Under the pieces are notes generated by a model. The model was not told where the DNA came from. It did not search any database and saw only the letters and a list, made by a program, of their open reading frames with translations. Position numbers and translations under genes: made by a program. 51,272 nucleotides of DNA, taken from an uncultured Ignavibacteriota bacterium. GTDB taxonomy: Bacteria; Bacteroidota; Ignavibacteria; Palsa-1295. The stretch is taken from positions 1-51,272 of the forward strand of contig CAIUMP010000052.1 in NCBI GenBank assembly GCA_903900335.1, written 5' to 3'. This document shows positions 50,509 to 51,272 of the stretch, piece after piece. Numbering within the stretch: position 1 is the first letter of the stretch; every line of letters begins with the position of its first letter.

Positions 50509-51272
50509 TTGGTCGAATCCACAACAAACGAAGCCGAACAGCGCCGCCCACTAACCGAGGACGAGCGCTTTATTGAAGAGTCGAAACTCGCGAACGAACG
50601 CTTGGTCGAGCGATTCTTGCGCGAGATTCCGAAATCTTTCCGCTACGCCGCCCGCGAGCTTGAATACGAGAAAGTATTTCTTGCGCACTGCCGCACATGC
50701 TCGACACAACTTGGAAAACAGGCCCTCATTGAGGAGCTTCGTCCCAAGATGGACCCCCTGGCAATCGATCGCTCGCTCACGGAAGTTCGCGAATTGCGGC
50801 TGTATGTCGCATCCGGCGAAAGCCCGAGCTTTGGTGGTCTTGCCGATATTTCTGGGACGCTCAGAAAGCTGGAAATTTCCGGAAGCACGATGTACATTGA
50901 GGAGGGTGCGAAGGTTCTGCACACGCTAAAGGCGATGCGCTCCCTTCGCGAATACTTCTCCCGCCGCGCCAAGGATGCCCCCATGCTATGGAAATCCGCC
51001 GTTCAGCTTTACGACGACAGATTGCTCGAAATGCACTTCGATCAGGTCTTCGACGATAGCGGTAGCATAAAGGATACTGCCTCATCGGATCTCAGTCGCA
51101 TTCGCCGGGAGATCATGCAAACGGCGGATCAGCTTCGAGCGAAAATTAGCTCGATCCTTCGAAAGCTAACGCTTGACGAATATGCACAGGATGACATCAT
51201 AACTCAGCGGGATGGTCGCTTTGTCATCCCTATAAAAGTGGAGCACAAGCGCCGTGTGCCGGGCTTCATTCA
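50509..51272 (+). CDS. mutS2: Endonuclease MutS2, N-terminal part (runs off the window)
   Basis: The first 254 codons of a MutS2-type protein. The only start after the upstream stop is TTG at 50509 (LVESTTNEAE...). The N-terminal helical core region is typical of MutS2 rather than MutS: it lacks the mismatch-recognition domain and begins with the helix ending RCTCSTQLGKQAL-like (observed FLAHCRTCSTQLGKQALIEEL), then SFGGLADISGTLRKLEISG, and the conserved TQRDGRFVIPIKVEHKRRVPG. MutS2 acts on recombination intermediates and, in some bacteria, on collided ribosomes. The ATPase and Smr regions lie outside. Confidence 0.88.
   Translation, partial: MVESTTNEAEQRRPLTEDERFIEESKLANERLVERFLREIPKSFRYAARELEYEKVFLAHCRTCSTQLGKQALIEELRPKMDPLAIDRSLTEVRELRLYVASGESPSFGGLADISGTLRKLEISGSTMYIEEGAKVLHTLKAMRSLREYFSRRAKDAPMLWKSAVQLYDDRLLEMHFDQVFDDSGSIKDTASSDLSRIRREIMQTADQLRAKISSILRKLTLDEYAQDDIITQRDGRFVIPIKVEHKRRVPGFI

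Noticed and set aside
1-51272. CRISPR arrays, tRNA or rRNA genes, insertion sequences, prophage
   Set aside because: No regularly spaced repeats, cloverleaf-like sequences, rRNA signatures or transposase/integrase genes were seen by reading; gaps between genes are short.

Overview
The window (51,272 bases, roughly balanced base composition) reads as chromosome of a free-living Gram-negative bacterium of the Bacteroidota/Chlorobiota side of the FCB group, most likely an Ignavibacteria/Kapabacteria-like lineage. This rests on several secreted proteins ending in type IX secretion (T9SS) style C-terminal domains, a PorV-type outer-membrane protein, a GWxTD-family protein, a TonB receptor with a carboxypeptidase-like plug extension, lipid A/LPS core enzymes, and mostly weak Shine-Dalgarno sites. 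The lineage is an inference. No rRNA, tRNA, CRISPR array, transposase or prophage was seen.

Layout. 1-6,060: accessory stretch with a T9SS cargo protein, a small secreted protein, a secreted ankyrin protein coupled to an MFS exporter, then a run of short membrane-anchored proteins sharing a C-terminal GIxITVQVQ-like motif, one carrying a 12-G tract. 6,068-9,070 (minus): a DUF4062-NACHT-TPR STAND ATPase, facing the small-protein cluster across a strong hairpin. 9,241-17,735: beta-CASP RNase, a large metalloprotease/propeller/barrel protein, an M1 aminopeptidase with T9SS tail, an FtsB/DivIC-like protein, a ROK sugar kinase and a CDGSH Fe-S protein. 17,862-23,910: bifunctional nuclease (minus), membrane pyrophosphatase, then rpsF-ssb-rplI and engB. 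24,076-36,482: an envelope block of Asp-box T9SS protein, TonB receptor, 1,424-residue secreted protein, PorV-like protein and GWxTD protein. 36,485-41,329: tightly overlapping genes for a lipid A-type acyltransferase, GT9 heptosyltransferase, YrdC-domain protein, two small proteins and an NRAMP-USP fusion; then a PduO-type cobalamin adenosyltransferase. 42,046-48,592 (minus): ABC-F protein, DUF421 membrane protein, MsbA-like exporter, second GT9 enzyme, and a small ribosomal operon (unknown 67-residue protein, rpsR, rpmB). 48,863-end: SDR, YqeY, CvpA and the start of MutS2.

How they fit together. Much of the window serves the envelope: exported proteins with sorting tails, an outer-membrane receptor and its probable surface partner (both with a perfect EF-hand-type calcium loop), LPS acyl and heptose transfer, and an MsbA-like flippase. 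The ribosomal genes are split: rpsR is absent from the usual rpsF-ssb-rpsR-rplI order and lies 25 kb away beside rpmB with an unknown small protein. The least explained parts are the small anchored family with its G tract and in-frame stop (4,467-6,003), the STAND ATPase, and the receptor/giant protein/PorV/GWxTD block.
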